Source: Salinispora oceanensis
Lineage (GTDB): Bacteria; Actinomycetota; Actinomycetes; Mycobacteriales; Micromonosporaceae
Length of the DNA: 64,000 nucleotides
Direction of reading: 5' to 3'
Assembly (NCBI RefSeq): GCF_000383575.1
Contig: NZ_KB911579.1
Coordinates: forward strand, 3,550,394 to 3,614,393
Part shown: positions 33,743 to 41,465 of the stretch, piece by piece
Layout: the number at the start of each line of letters is the position of its first letter
Position numbering within the stretch: the first letter of the stretch is position 1
The notes under the pieces: generated by a model
Told to the model about the DNA's origin: nothing
The model's input: the letters and a program-made list of their open reading frames with translations, nothing else
The model's database searches: none
Position numbers and translations under genes: made by a program

Positions 33743-34723
33743 CACGCCGCCGACGCGGCTGGCGACGCTCGCCGGGCGGCGGCCGCCGGTGTGGTTGACG
33801 GTGCTGACCTGGTGGCCGGCACGGTGGTGGGTGTGGTCGGTCCGACCGCGGCCGGTAAGTCGGCGTTGAGTATCGCCCTCGCCCACGAGCTCGACGGTGA
33901 GGTCGTCAACGCCGACTCGATGCAGCTCTACCGGGGAATGGATATCGGCACCGCCAAACTGACCATCGGCGAACGTGCCGGGGTGCCGCACCACCTGCTG
34001 GACATCTGGCCGGTCACCGAGCCGGCCAGCGTCGCCGAGTACCAGCGGCTCGCCCGCGCGGCGGTGGACGACATCCTGGCCCGGGGGCGGGTGCCGCTGC
34101 TGGTCGGCGGTTCGGGCCTCTACCTCCGGGCCGTGCTGGAACGCTTCGAGTTCCCCGGCACGGATCCGGTGCTCCGGCAACGGTTGGAGGCGGAGCTGGC
34201 GCAGGCCGGCCCGGCTGTCCTGCACGAGCGACTACGCGCCGTTGACCCGAACGCGGCGGCGAACATTCTGCCGGGCAACGGCCGGCGGATCGTCCGGGCG
34301 TTGGAGGTGATCGAGCTGACCGGTGCGCCCTTCGCCGCCGCGCTGCCCGACCCCAGCCCGTACTACCGGTCGGTGCAGATCGGCGTTGACCTGGACACCG
34401 CTCAGCTCGACGAGCGGGTCGCGCTGCGGGTGGACCGGATGTGGGCCGACGGCCTGGTGGCCGAGACCCGGGTGCTGGCCGACCAGGGGTTGGCCGCGGG
34501 CCGTACGGCCAGCCGTGCCCTCGGCTACCAGCAGGTCCTGCGGTTCCTGGCCGGAGAGCTGACCGAGTCCGAGGCGTACCAGGAGACGATCCGCGCCACC
34601 CGCCGGTTTGTCCGTCGCCAGCGGTCCTGGTTTCGCCGGGATCCGCGGATCACCTGGCTCGACTCGGCCGGAGCCGGGCTGGTGGCAGAGGCGCTGCGAG
34701 TTGTCCGGCCCGCTGCGCGATGA
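33716..34723 (+). CDS. miaA: tRNA dimethylallyltransferase MiaA
   Basis: Transfers a dimethylallyl group from DMAPP to A37 of tRNA, the substrate for MiaB. 335 residues from the GTG at 33716, which overlaps the preceding stop; a GTG at 33740 is equally possible because of the local repeat. P-loop GPTAAGKSALSIALA, then VVNADSMQLYRGMDIGTAK (catalytic Asp and base-flip residues), PHHLLDIWPV and LVGGSGLYLRAVLE. The C-terminal RRFVRRQRSWFRRDPRITWLD is typical. The first about 30 residues are low-complexity and probably disordered. dapF follows 7 nt later. Confidence 0.96.
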   Translation: MSADGSGPVHAADAAGDARRAAAAGVVDGADLVAGTVVGVVGPTAAGKSALSIALAHELDGEVVNADSMQLYRGMDIGTAKLTIGERAGVPHHLLDIWPVTEPASVAEYQRLARAAVDDILARGRVPLLVGGSGLYLRAVLERFEFPGTDPVLRQRLEAELAQAGPAVLHERLRAVDPNAAANILPGNGRRIVRALEVIELTGAPFAAALPDPSPYYRSVQIGVDLDTAQLDERVALRVDRMWADGLVAETRVLADQGLAAGRTASRALGYQQVLRFLAGELTESEAYQETIRATRRFVRRQRSWFRRDPRITWLDSAGAGLVAEALRVVRPAAR

Positions 34724-34730
34724 TGGGGTC

Positions 34731-35573
34731 GTGGAGTTCACCAAGGGGCATGGCACCGGCAACGACTTCGTGATCCTGCCCGATCCCGACGGCACCCTCG
34801 AGCTGACCCCGGACCTGGTCTCGGCCGTGTGCGATCGGCGGCAGGGGATCGGAGGGGACGGCGTACTGCGGGTGGTCCGCGCCGCGCGGCACCCCGACGG
34901 AGCGGCCCTCGCCGGTGCGGCCGAGTGGTTCATGGACTACTGGAACTCCGACGGCTCCGTGGCCGAGATGTGTGGCAACGGCGCCCGCGTCTTCGTCCGC
35001 TACCTGCTGGAAAACGGGCTGGCGGTGCCGTCGGAGGCGGCACTGCCGGTAGCCACCCGCGCCGGTCTCGTGCGGGCGCGGGTTGCGGGGGAGGAGCTGG
35101 CGGTCGAGATGCGGCGGCCCCGGTTGGCCGACACCTCATTCGCGGTGCTCGGCGGGCTGGCCCTGCCCGGCACGGCGGTTGATGTCGGTAACCCGCACCT
35201 GGTCTGCCCGGTGCCGGCCGGGCTGGAGCTGGCGGCTCTCGACCTGAGCCGGGCCCCGGAGTTCGACCGGGCCATCTTCCCGGCGGGGGTCAATGTCGAG
35301 TTCATCAGCTCCGGGAGCCCGATGGACGGCCTCGATGGCCACGTTCGGATGCGGGTCTACGAGCGGGGCAGCGCGGAGACGCGCTCCTGCGGCACCGGTG
35401 CATGTGCGGTGGCCGCGGTCGTCCTGCGGGACGCGGGCCGGGACACCGGCGTGGTCGCCGTGGACGTGCCCGGTGGTCGTCTGGTGGTGACCCAGACCGC
35501 CCAGGGCTGCTGGTTGGCGGGGCCCGCCGTACTGGTGGCGAGCGGTGAGGTGACGATCGCGGCGCTGGCCTGA
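34731..35573 (+). CDS. dapF: Diaminopimelate epimerase
   Basis: Converts LL- to meso-diaminopimelate for lysine and peptidoglycan. 280 residues from the GTG at 34731. The N-terminal FTKGHGTGNDFVIL is diagnostic, and the two catalytic cysteines are present: Cys81 in AEMCGNGARVFVRYL and Cys220 in ETRSCGTGACAV. Directly downstream of miaA in one operon, the usual actinobacterial order. An about 67-bp piece of this gene (matching 35098-35165) recurs in decayed form at 36813-36879. Confidence 0.97.
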   Translation: MEFTKGHGTGNDFVILPDPDGTLELTPDLVSAVCDRRQGIGGDGVLRVVRAARHPDGAALAGAAEWFMDYWNSDGSVAEMCGNGARVFVRYLLENGLAVPSEAALPVATRAGLVRARVAGEELAVEMRRPRLADTSFAVLGGLALPGTAVDVGNPHLVCPVPAGLELAALDLSRAPEFDRAIFPAGVNVEFISSGSPMDGLDGHVRMRVYERGSAETRSCGTGACAVAAVVLRDAGRDTGVVAVDVPGGRLVVTQTAQGCWLAGPAVLVASGEVTIAALA

Positions 35574-35671
35574 CCCGCTACCTGATCGACGGCGGGCGGG
35601 CCGCCGAAACTCCACCGTGGTGCCGGACCGGCGGCGTGCCGACGAGGCCGGCGGCATCTAAGCTTTCCAAT

Positions 35672-36805
35672 ATGAACGACGGAGTTTTGGTGGCTGGTGC
35701 CGGGATCGCCGGTTTGTCGATGGTTCGTGCGTTGCGGCGGCACGGTATCCCCGCGACGGCAGTGGAGCAGCGGCCCGTCCTGACGGAGGCGGGGCTGGCG
35801 ATCAACATTCCGGGCAATGGCGTGCGGGCGTTCGCGGCACTCGGCGTCGCCGACGGCTTGCGTGCCATCGGCGTGCCAGTGTCGAGACGTGAGTACCGCA
35901 CCCAGCGGGGGCGGCTACTCTTCTCCGTTGCCGAGGACGAGTTCTGGGGCGTGGCGCACCAGCCCCGGTGCGCGCGTCGTCGGGACCTTCTCGAACTACT
36001 GGAACGAGACCTGCCCTCGGGTTCGGTGCGGCGCGGGGTGGCGGTGAGCAGGGTCCGCGCGACAGCCGGCGGCGTCGATGTGACCCTCTCCGATGGCAGC
36101 ACCGACCGGTACGGGTTCGTGGTCGGGGCCGACGGAGTGCACTCGGCGGTTCGCACGTCCCTGTTCGGCGATGCCCGGCTCGAAGCGGCGCTGCTGTCCG
36201 CGGCGAGTTGGCGGTTCATGGCACCCAACCCCGGCGTCGCCTGCTGGACGGCGTGGTCCGGCGACAGCGGCACGGTCCTGCTGCTTCCGGCCGGAGCCGG
36301 GGAGGTGTATGGCTTTGCCTCCGCGACCAGGGGCGGCCCGATCGGGTCCGACCCCGCCTGGCTGTCGGCGACCTTCGCCGGGTTCCCCGAATCGGTACAG
36401 ACCGCAATCGCCGAGGCCCTCGTCCGCCCGGAGTCGATGTACCACTCCCCGATCGAGGAGGTGCGCATCCCGCGGTGGCATCAGGGCCGGGTTGTCCTGA
36501 TCGGCGATGCCGCGCACGCCACGGCGCCGGTCTGGGCGCAGGGTGCCTCGCTTGCCGTAGAGGATGCGCTGGTGCTGGCCGAACTCCTCGGCAGCCGGGA
36601 CTGGGAAACGGTCGGTGGGGAGTGGGAACGGCTTCGGCGTGGCCGGGTAACCCATGTGCAGACCGCGACCGACCAGCTCTCCCGCGCCGTCGCCAAGCCT
36701 GCGTGGGTGCGGAACCTGCTGCTGCCGGCGATCGGCCAGCGCAGCTACCGGTCGGCGTACGGCCTGCTGCGCACCCCGGTGGCAGCAACGGCGGCGCTCG
36801 GCTGA
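35672..36805 (+). CDS. FAD-dependent monooxygenase (PHBH/UbiH-like)
   Basis: 377 residues from the ATG at 35672. A Rossmann dinucleotide fold opens the protein (VLVAGAGIAGLSMVRALRRHG, GxGxxG). The second FAD/NADPH motif is YGFVVGADGVHSAVR (DG motif) and the third is VVLIGDAAHATAPVWAQGASLAVEDALVLAELL (GD motif), the set of group A aromatic hydroxylases. The C-terminal half is variable and the substrate is unknown. It has its own promoter region 98 nt after dapF and is followed by the dapF fragment, so it may have arrived by a local duplication or insertion event. Confidence 0.88.
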   Translation: MNDGVLVAGAGIAGLSMVRALRRHGIPATAVEQRPVLTEAGLAINIPGNGVRAFAALGVADGLRAIGVPVSRREYRTQRGRLLFSVAEDEFWGVAHQPRCARRRDLLELLERDLPSGSVRRGVAVSRVRATAGGVDVTLSDGSTDRYGFVVGADGVHSAVRTSLFGDARLEAALLSAASWRFMAPNPGVACWTAWSGDSGTVLLLPAGAGEVYGFASATRGGPIGSDPAWLSATFAGFPESVQTAIAEALVRPESMYHSPIEEVRIPRWHQGRVVLIGDAAHATAPVWAQGASLAVEDALVLAELLGSRDWETVGGEWERLRRGRVTHVQTATDQLSRAVAKPAWVRNLLLPAIGQRSYRSAYGLLRTPVAATAALG

Positions 36806-36812
36806 TTCGCGG

Positions 36813-36879
36813 TGGCGGTCGAGATGCGGCGGCCCGGGTGGCTGACGCATCGGCCGCGGTGCCCGGCGGGCTGGCGCTT
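36813..36879 (+). pseudogene. Decayed internal fragment of dapF
   Basis: The first 23 bases (TGGCGGTCGAGATGCGGCGG and on) are identical to dapF 35098-35120. The rest aligns with one single-base gap and scattered changes, including CGCGGTGC and CGGCGGGCTGGC. Translation switches frame across the gap: AVEMRRP, then VADASAAVPGGLALL against LADTSFAVLGGLALP. It has no start and no active-site Cys. Confidence 0.75.
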
Positions 36880-36901
36880 CTCGCGTTGAACCACAGGGGT
36901 G

Positions 36902-38128
36902 TCATGTCGTGCGCCGCAGCTCCGCGAGTAATTGCTCTACTCGGTTCCGGATCTCGTCGCGGATCGGGCGGATCGCCTCGACCCCGAGGCCGGTGGGGTC
37001 GTCGAGATCCCAGTTCTCGTGGCGTCCAGCTGGAAGACCGGGAAAGTCACTGCGGCATCCGATGGTAATGATGACGTCAGCGGCCGCCGTGGTCGCGGGC
37101 CGCAGAAGCGTCGGCACCTGACCGGTGATGTCGATGCCGACCTCCCACATGGCCGCCGCGACGGCGGGGTCGACCTGGCGGGCGGGGGCGGAGCCGGCGG
37201 AGCGGACCTCGACGGTGTCGCCAGCGAACTGGCGTAGCCAACCGGCGGCCAACTGCGAGCCGCCGGCATCGTGGACGCAGACGAAGAGCACCGAGGGTTT
37301 GTCGACCCCGAGGTGCTCCTCATCGATCTGGTGCGAGCTTGGCGGTGGTTTGACCGGGGAGCGACGGCGGTCCGCTCGACGGGTCGGAGGCCCCCGGGTT
37401 CCCGTCGCTGCCGGCTCCACGGGGACGACGATCTGGTCGGCGGCGACACCGGCGTCGGGGTAGAGGGTGGTGAGCAGGCCGACGCCGACGGCGAGTCCGG
37501 CCAACTGGGCCAGGATGAAAGCGGGTACCGAGGTGGGGGCGATGCCGGCGAAGGTGTCGGAGAACGCACGGCCGATGGTGACCGCGGGATTGGCGAAGGA
37601 GGTGGACGAGGTAAACCAGGACGCGGCCCCGATGTAGGCGCCGACGGCGGCCGGGGCGACCGACGCACGCCCGGACCGGGCCAGGGCGAAGATCAGTAGG
37701 ACGAGCCCGGAGGTGGCGACAACCTCACCGACCCAGAGATGCCAGGCGGCCCGCTCCTTGCCGGCGAAGTCGATCGCGGGTAGGTCGAACATCAGGTGCG
37801 CCAGCACCGCACCGGCGACCCCGCCGAGGATCTGGGCCGCTCCGTAGGCACCCAGGATGCCGGCGGTCAGACCGGTGCCGGCGCGCCGCCCGAGGAACCA
37901 GTCGGCGGCGGAGACGACCGGGTTGAAGTGGGCCCCGGAGACCGGCCCGAAGATCAAAATCAGCGTGCCGAGGGTGAAGGCGGTGGTGATCGAGTTAGCC
38001 AGCAGCTGAAGGCCGACCTGGTCGGGGGCGAGGGTGGTGGCCATGATTCCGGAGCTGACCACGGCGGTGACCAGCAGGGCAGTGCCGGTGAACTCAGCCA
38101 GCAGGCGTCGCCACAGTGTGCTGGTCAT
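36902..38128 (-). CDS. Aquaporin-arsenate reductase fusion with altered P-loop
   Basis: 408 residues from the ATG at 38128 (an in-frame ATG at 38146 adds 6). Residues 5-230 are a six-helix MIP channel with the half-helix motifs GAHFNPVVSA (NPV 69-71) and SFANPAVTIGR (NPA 180-182). A Pro/Arg-rich linker (about 232-275) joins it to a low-molecular-weight-phosphatase-like ArsC domain (278-408) ending IRDEIRNRVEQLLAEL. Channel-ArsC fusions are known from actinobacteria: arsenate is reduced and arsenite leaves through the pore. Here the P-loop reads CVHDAGGSQ, with Gly290 where CX5R needs Arg, so reductase activity is doubtful. No arsR or arsB is adjacent. Confidence 0.9.
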   Translation of the reverse strand: MTSTLWRRLLAEFTGTALLVTAVVSSGIMATTLAPDQVGLQLLANSITTAFTLGTLILIFGPVSGAHFNPVVSAADWFLGRRAGTGLTAGILGAYGAAQILGGVAGAVLAHLMFDLPAIDFAGKERAAWHLWVGEVVATSGLVLLIFALARSGRASVAPAAVGAYIGAASWFTSSTSFANPAVTIGRAFSDTFAGIAPTSVPAFILAQLAGLAVGVGLLTTLYPDAGVAADQIVVPVEPAATGTRGPPTRRADRRRSPVKPPPSSHQIDEEHLGVDKPSVLFVCVHDAGGSQLAAGWLRQFAGDTVEVRSAGSAPARQVDPAVAAAMWEVGIDITGQVPTLLRPATTAAADVIITIGCRSDFPGLPAGRHENWDLDDPTGLGVEAIRPIRDEIRNRVEQLLAELRRTT

Positions 38129-38205
38129 CGCTTGGTATCCCACCATCCGCGGTTGCCGAGACCGGCGAGCTGCGATTACCAGCTGTGGTGCGGCCCAAAC
38201 TACGC

Positions 38206-38235
38206 CCGGATCACCTGCTCGTCGAGGTGATCCGG
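38206..38235 (-). terminator. 11-bp perfect stem-loop after malic enzyme gene
   Basis: CCGGATCACCT / AGGTGATCCGG, a perfect 11-bp inverted repeat with an 8-nt loop, lies 20 nt downstream of the malic enzyme stop and upstream of the aquaporin-ArsC start. It probably insulates the latter from read-through. Confidence 0.75.
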
Positions 38236-38254
38236 TGCGGTGGGTTGTGGTGAC

Positions 38255-39727
38255 CTAGGGGGTGGCGCTGGCGTTGGCGGCGATCTCGGGCAGGTCAGCC
38301 GGGCCGGGGTCGGCGGCGGGCGGCGGGGTGGTCGCCGGGTTCTGTGCGGCGGCGCGGACGGCCGCGGCGACGGCCGGGGCCACCCGGGAGTCGAAGACGC
38401 TGGGGACGATAACCGTCGGGTTGATCTTCTCCTCACCGACGACGTCAGCGATGGCCTGGGCAGCGGCGATCGCCATCTCCTCCGTGAAGCCCTCCGCGTG
38501 CGCGTCCAGCATCCCCCGGAACACGCCGGGGAAGGCCAGCACGTTGTTGATCTGGTTGGGCTGGTCGGAGCGGCCGGTGGCGACCACTGCGGCGTGCTTG
38601 CGTGCCTCGCGCGGGTCAACCTCCGGGTCCGGGTTCGCCAGCGCGAACACGATCGCGTCCTTGGCCATGGCGGCGATGTCGTCCCCGGTGAGCAGGTTGG
38701 GGGCGCTCACGCCGATGAAGACGTCCGCGTCCCGTACCGCCCCGGCCAGATCGCCGGCGTAGTTCTCCCGGTTCGTGTGCTCGGCCAGCCACTGCCAGGC
38801 CGGGTTCAGCCCGGTCATCCCACGGTGCAGCGCACCCTGCCGGTCGTACGCGATGATGTCGCCCACACCCTGGCGTAGCAGCAGCTTCATGATCGCGGTG
38901 CCGGCGGCGCCCGCGCCGGAGACCACCACCCGTACCTGCGCCAGTTCCTTACCGACGACCCGGAGCGCGTTGGTCAGCGCGGCCAGCACACAGATCGCCG
39001 TGCCGTGCTGGTCGTCGTGGAAGACCGGGATGTCCAGCGCCGCGCGCAGCTGTGCCTCGATCTCGAAGCAGCGCGGCGCGGCGATGTCCTCCAGGTTGAT
39101 TCCGCCGTACGCGGGTGCGATGGCCTTGACGATCGACACGATCTCATCGGTGTCCTGGGTGTCGAGCACCACGGGCCAGGCGTCCACCCCGCCGAAGCGC
39201 TTGAACAGCGCCGCCTTGCCCTCCATCACCGGCAGCGACGCCGCCGGCCCCAGGTTGCCCAGGCCGAGCACAGCCGAGCCGTCGCTGACCACCGCCACCG
39301 TGTTGCGTTTGATGGTCAGGCGCCGCGCGTCCGCCGGGTTCTCCGCGATGGCCTGGCAGACCCGGGCCACCCCCGGGGTGTACGCCCGGGACAGCTCGTC
39401 TCGGGTGCGCAATGCGACCTTCGGGCTGACCTCGATCTTGCCGCCGAGGTGCAGCAGGAACGTGCGGTCGGAGACCTTGCGCACGTCCACCCCGTCGAGC
39501 GCGGTGAGCGCGTCAACCACCTGGTCGGCGTGGCTGGCGTCGGCGGTGTCGCAGGTCAGGTCGACGGTGACGTGGGTGTGGTCGGAGTCGACCACGTCGA
39601 GCGCGGTGACGATCGCCCCGGCCTCGCCGACCGTGGTGGTCAACCGCCCGATGGAGGAGGCATCCGCGGTTACTGCGATCCGGACCGTGATCGAGAATCC
39701 GGCACTCGGCAATCGGGTGGTGGCCAC
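38255..39727 (-). CDS. NAD-type malic enzyme with N-terminal ACT domain
   Basis: Oxidatively decarboxylates malate to pyruvate. 490 residues from the GTG at 39727, which has a GGAAGGAAC site; the longer in-frame ATG start is not needed. The N-terminal about 75 residues form an ACT-like domain (FSITVRIAVTADASSIGRLTTTVGEAGAIVTALDVVDSD), a probable allosteric amino-acid site. The malic-enzyme core shows YTPGVARVC, VVSDGSAVLGLGNLGP, EDIAAPRCFEIE, FHDDQHGTA (metal ligands) and VVVSGAGAAGTAI (NAD site). NAD versus NADP preference is not certain. It is divergent from hflX. Confidence 0.92.
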   Translation of the reverse strand: MATTRLPSAGFSITVRIAVTADASSIGRLTTTVGEAGAIVTALDVVDSDHTHVTVDLTCDTADASHADQVVDALTALDGVDVRKVSDRTFLLHLGGKIEVSPKVALRTRDELSRAYTPGVARVCQAIAENPADARRLTIKRNTVAVVSDGSAVLGLGNLGPAASLPVMEGKAALFKRFGGVDAWPVVLDTQDTDEIVSIVKAIAPAYGGINLEDIAAPRCFEIEAQLRAALDIPVFHDDQHGTAICVLAALTNALRVVGKELAQVRVVVSGAGAAGTAIMKLLLRQGVGDIIAYDRQGALHRGMTGLNPAWQWLAEHTNRENYAGDLAGAVRDADVFIGVSAPNLLTGDDIAAMAKDAIVFALANPDPEVDPREARKHAAVVATGRSDQPNQINNVLAFPGVFRGMLDAHAEGFTEEMAIAAAQAIADVVGEEKINPTVIVPSVFDSRVAPAVAAAVRAAAQNPATTPPPAADPGPADLPEIAANASATP

Positions 39728-39944
39728 GCAGTTCCTTCCGATGATGCTGAACGACTCGCCCCGCATTTCTACTCGCCCCCGGTAACGGCACCGCATCCGG
39801 CCCCGTTACCAGCGGGTAGCCCCGGGCATATTGCCGATGCGGGTGGCGTTGTCACATGTCAGGATTGCTGGGAGCCGGCCGCGATTTTCCCGGCAGCACG
39901 GCGGGCAAACAGCCAGCCGACCGCAGACAGACAGGAGGCGCGGT

Positions 39945-41417
39945 TTGCGAGAGCAGGAGACCTTCCTTCCCGACGAGGGCGACGAGTTCGAAGCCACGAC
40001 CGGTGAGTTCGAGCTGTCGGAGCGGCAGGCGCTGCGGCGGGTCCCCGGTCTCTCCACCGAGCTGACCGACATCACCGAGGTCGAGTACCGCCAGCTCCGA
40101 CTGGAGCGGGTTGTCCTGGTCGGGGTGTGGACCGAGGGATCGCAGCGGGACGCCGAGAATTCCCTCACGGAACTGGCGGCGCTGGCCGAGACGGCCGGCT
40201 CGCAGGTGCTTGAGGGGCTGATCCAGCGCCGGCAACGGCCCGACCCGGCCACCTACGTTGGCCGCGGCAAGGTGGATGACCTGGGGGCGGCCGTGCGCTC
40301 CAGCGGCGCCGACACGGTGATCTGCGATGGGGAGCTCTCCCCGTCCCAGCTGCGCAACCTGGAGCAGCGCACCAAGGTGAAGGTCGTTGACCGCACCGCC
40401 CTGATCCTGGATATCTTCGCCCAGCACGCGAAGAGCCGGGAGGGTAAGGCGCAGGTCGAGTTGGCCCAGCTGGAGTACCTGCTACCCCGGCTGCGCGGTT
40501 GGGGTGAGACCCTCTCCCGGCAGAGCGGTGGATCCGGTCGCGGCGGTGGTGCCGGCGGCGGCGTGGGCCTGCGTGGCCCGGGTGAAACCAAGTTGGAAAC
40601 CGACCGACGGCGGATTCGACACCGCATCGCCCGGCTGCGCCGGGAGATCAAAGCCATGCGCACGGTACGCCAGACCAAGCGCGCCCGTCGCTATCGCAAC
40701 GCGGTGCCGGCGGTGGCCATCGCGGGCTACACGAACGCCGGCAAGTCCAGTCTGCTGAACCAGCTGACCGGGGCCGGGGTGCTGGTGGAGAACGCCCTCT
40801 TCGCCACGCTGGACCCGACGATCCGGAAGGCGACCACCGCGGAAGGGCGGCACTTCACCTTCTCCGACACGGTGGGCTTCGTGCGGCATCTGCCGCACCA
40901 GATCGTCGAGGCGTTCCGCTCCACCCTTGAGGAGGTGGCGGAGGCCGACCTGGTGGTGCATGTCGTCGATGGCACCCATCCGGACCCGGAAGAGCAGGTT
41001 CGTGCCGTCCGTGCCGTTCTCGCCGAGGTGGGCGCCGACCGGTTGCCGGAGCTGCTGGTCGTCAACAAGACCGACGCCGCCGATGCGGAGACCCTGCTCC
41101 GGCTCAAGCGGCTCTGGCCGGAGGCGATCTTCGTCTCCGCGCATTCCGGCTACGGCGTTGCTGACCTGCGCCGGGCGGTCGAGGCTCAGCTGCCCCGCCC
41201 GGCCGTGGAGGTCCGCGCGGTCCTGCCGTACGAACGGGGTGACCTGGTCGCCCGGGCGCACCAGCAGGGCGAGGTGCTCAGCACGGCACACCTGCCCGAG
41301 GGCACCCTGCTGCAGGCCCGGGTCGATGCGGCGCTCGCCGCCGAGTTGGCGCCCTTCCAGGCGACCGAGCCCACTGCCCCGGAGCCGGCGGCGGTGGGCT
41401 CCGGGGTGCCTTCGTAG
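39945..41417 (+). CDS. hflX: GTPase HflX (ribosome-associated)
   Basis: 490 residues from a TTG at 39945 that has a near-perfect AGGAGG site 7 nt upstream; an ATG at 39831 would extend it by 38 unlikely residues. The HflX N-domain includes TYVGRGKVDDLGAAV and ICDGELSPSQLRNLEQ, followed by a Gly-rich stretch (SGGSGRGGGAGGGVGLRGPGE) that contacts the GTPase. The G domain has GYTNAGKSSLLNQL (G1), DTVGFVRHLPH (G3) and NKTD (G4). HflX binds the 50S subunit and rescues stalled ribosomes under stress. Monocistronic, divergent from the malic enzyme gene. Confidence 0.95.
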   Translation: MREQETFLPDEGDEFEATTGEFELSERQALRRVPGLSTELTDITEVEYRQLRLERVVLVGVWTEGSQRDAENSLTELAALAETAGSQVLEGLIQRRQRPDPATYVGRGKVDDLGAAVRSSGADTVICDGELSPSQLRNLEQRTKVKVVDRTALILDIFAQHAKSREGKAQVELAQLEYLLPRLRGWGETLSRQSGGSGRGGGAGGGVGLRGPGETKLETDRRRIRHRIARLRREIKAMRTVRQTKRARRYRNAVPAVAIAGYTNAGKSSLLNQLTGAGVLVENALFATLDPTIRKATTAEGRHFTFSDTVGFVRHLPHQIVEAFRSTLEEVAEADLVVHVVDGTHPDPEEQVRAVRAVLAEVGADRLPELLVVNKTDAADAETLLRLKRLWPEAIFVSAHSGYGVADLRRAVEAQLPRPAVEVRAVLPYERGDLVARAHQQGEVLSTAHLPEGTLLQARVDAALAAELAPFQATEPTAPEPAAVGSGVPS

Positions 41418-41465
41418 CCGCTCAGTGCGGGCGGCGGTGATCCGCTGCCATGCGACACTGTGTGG

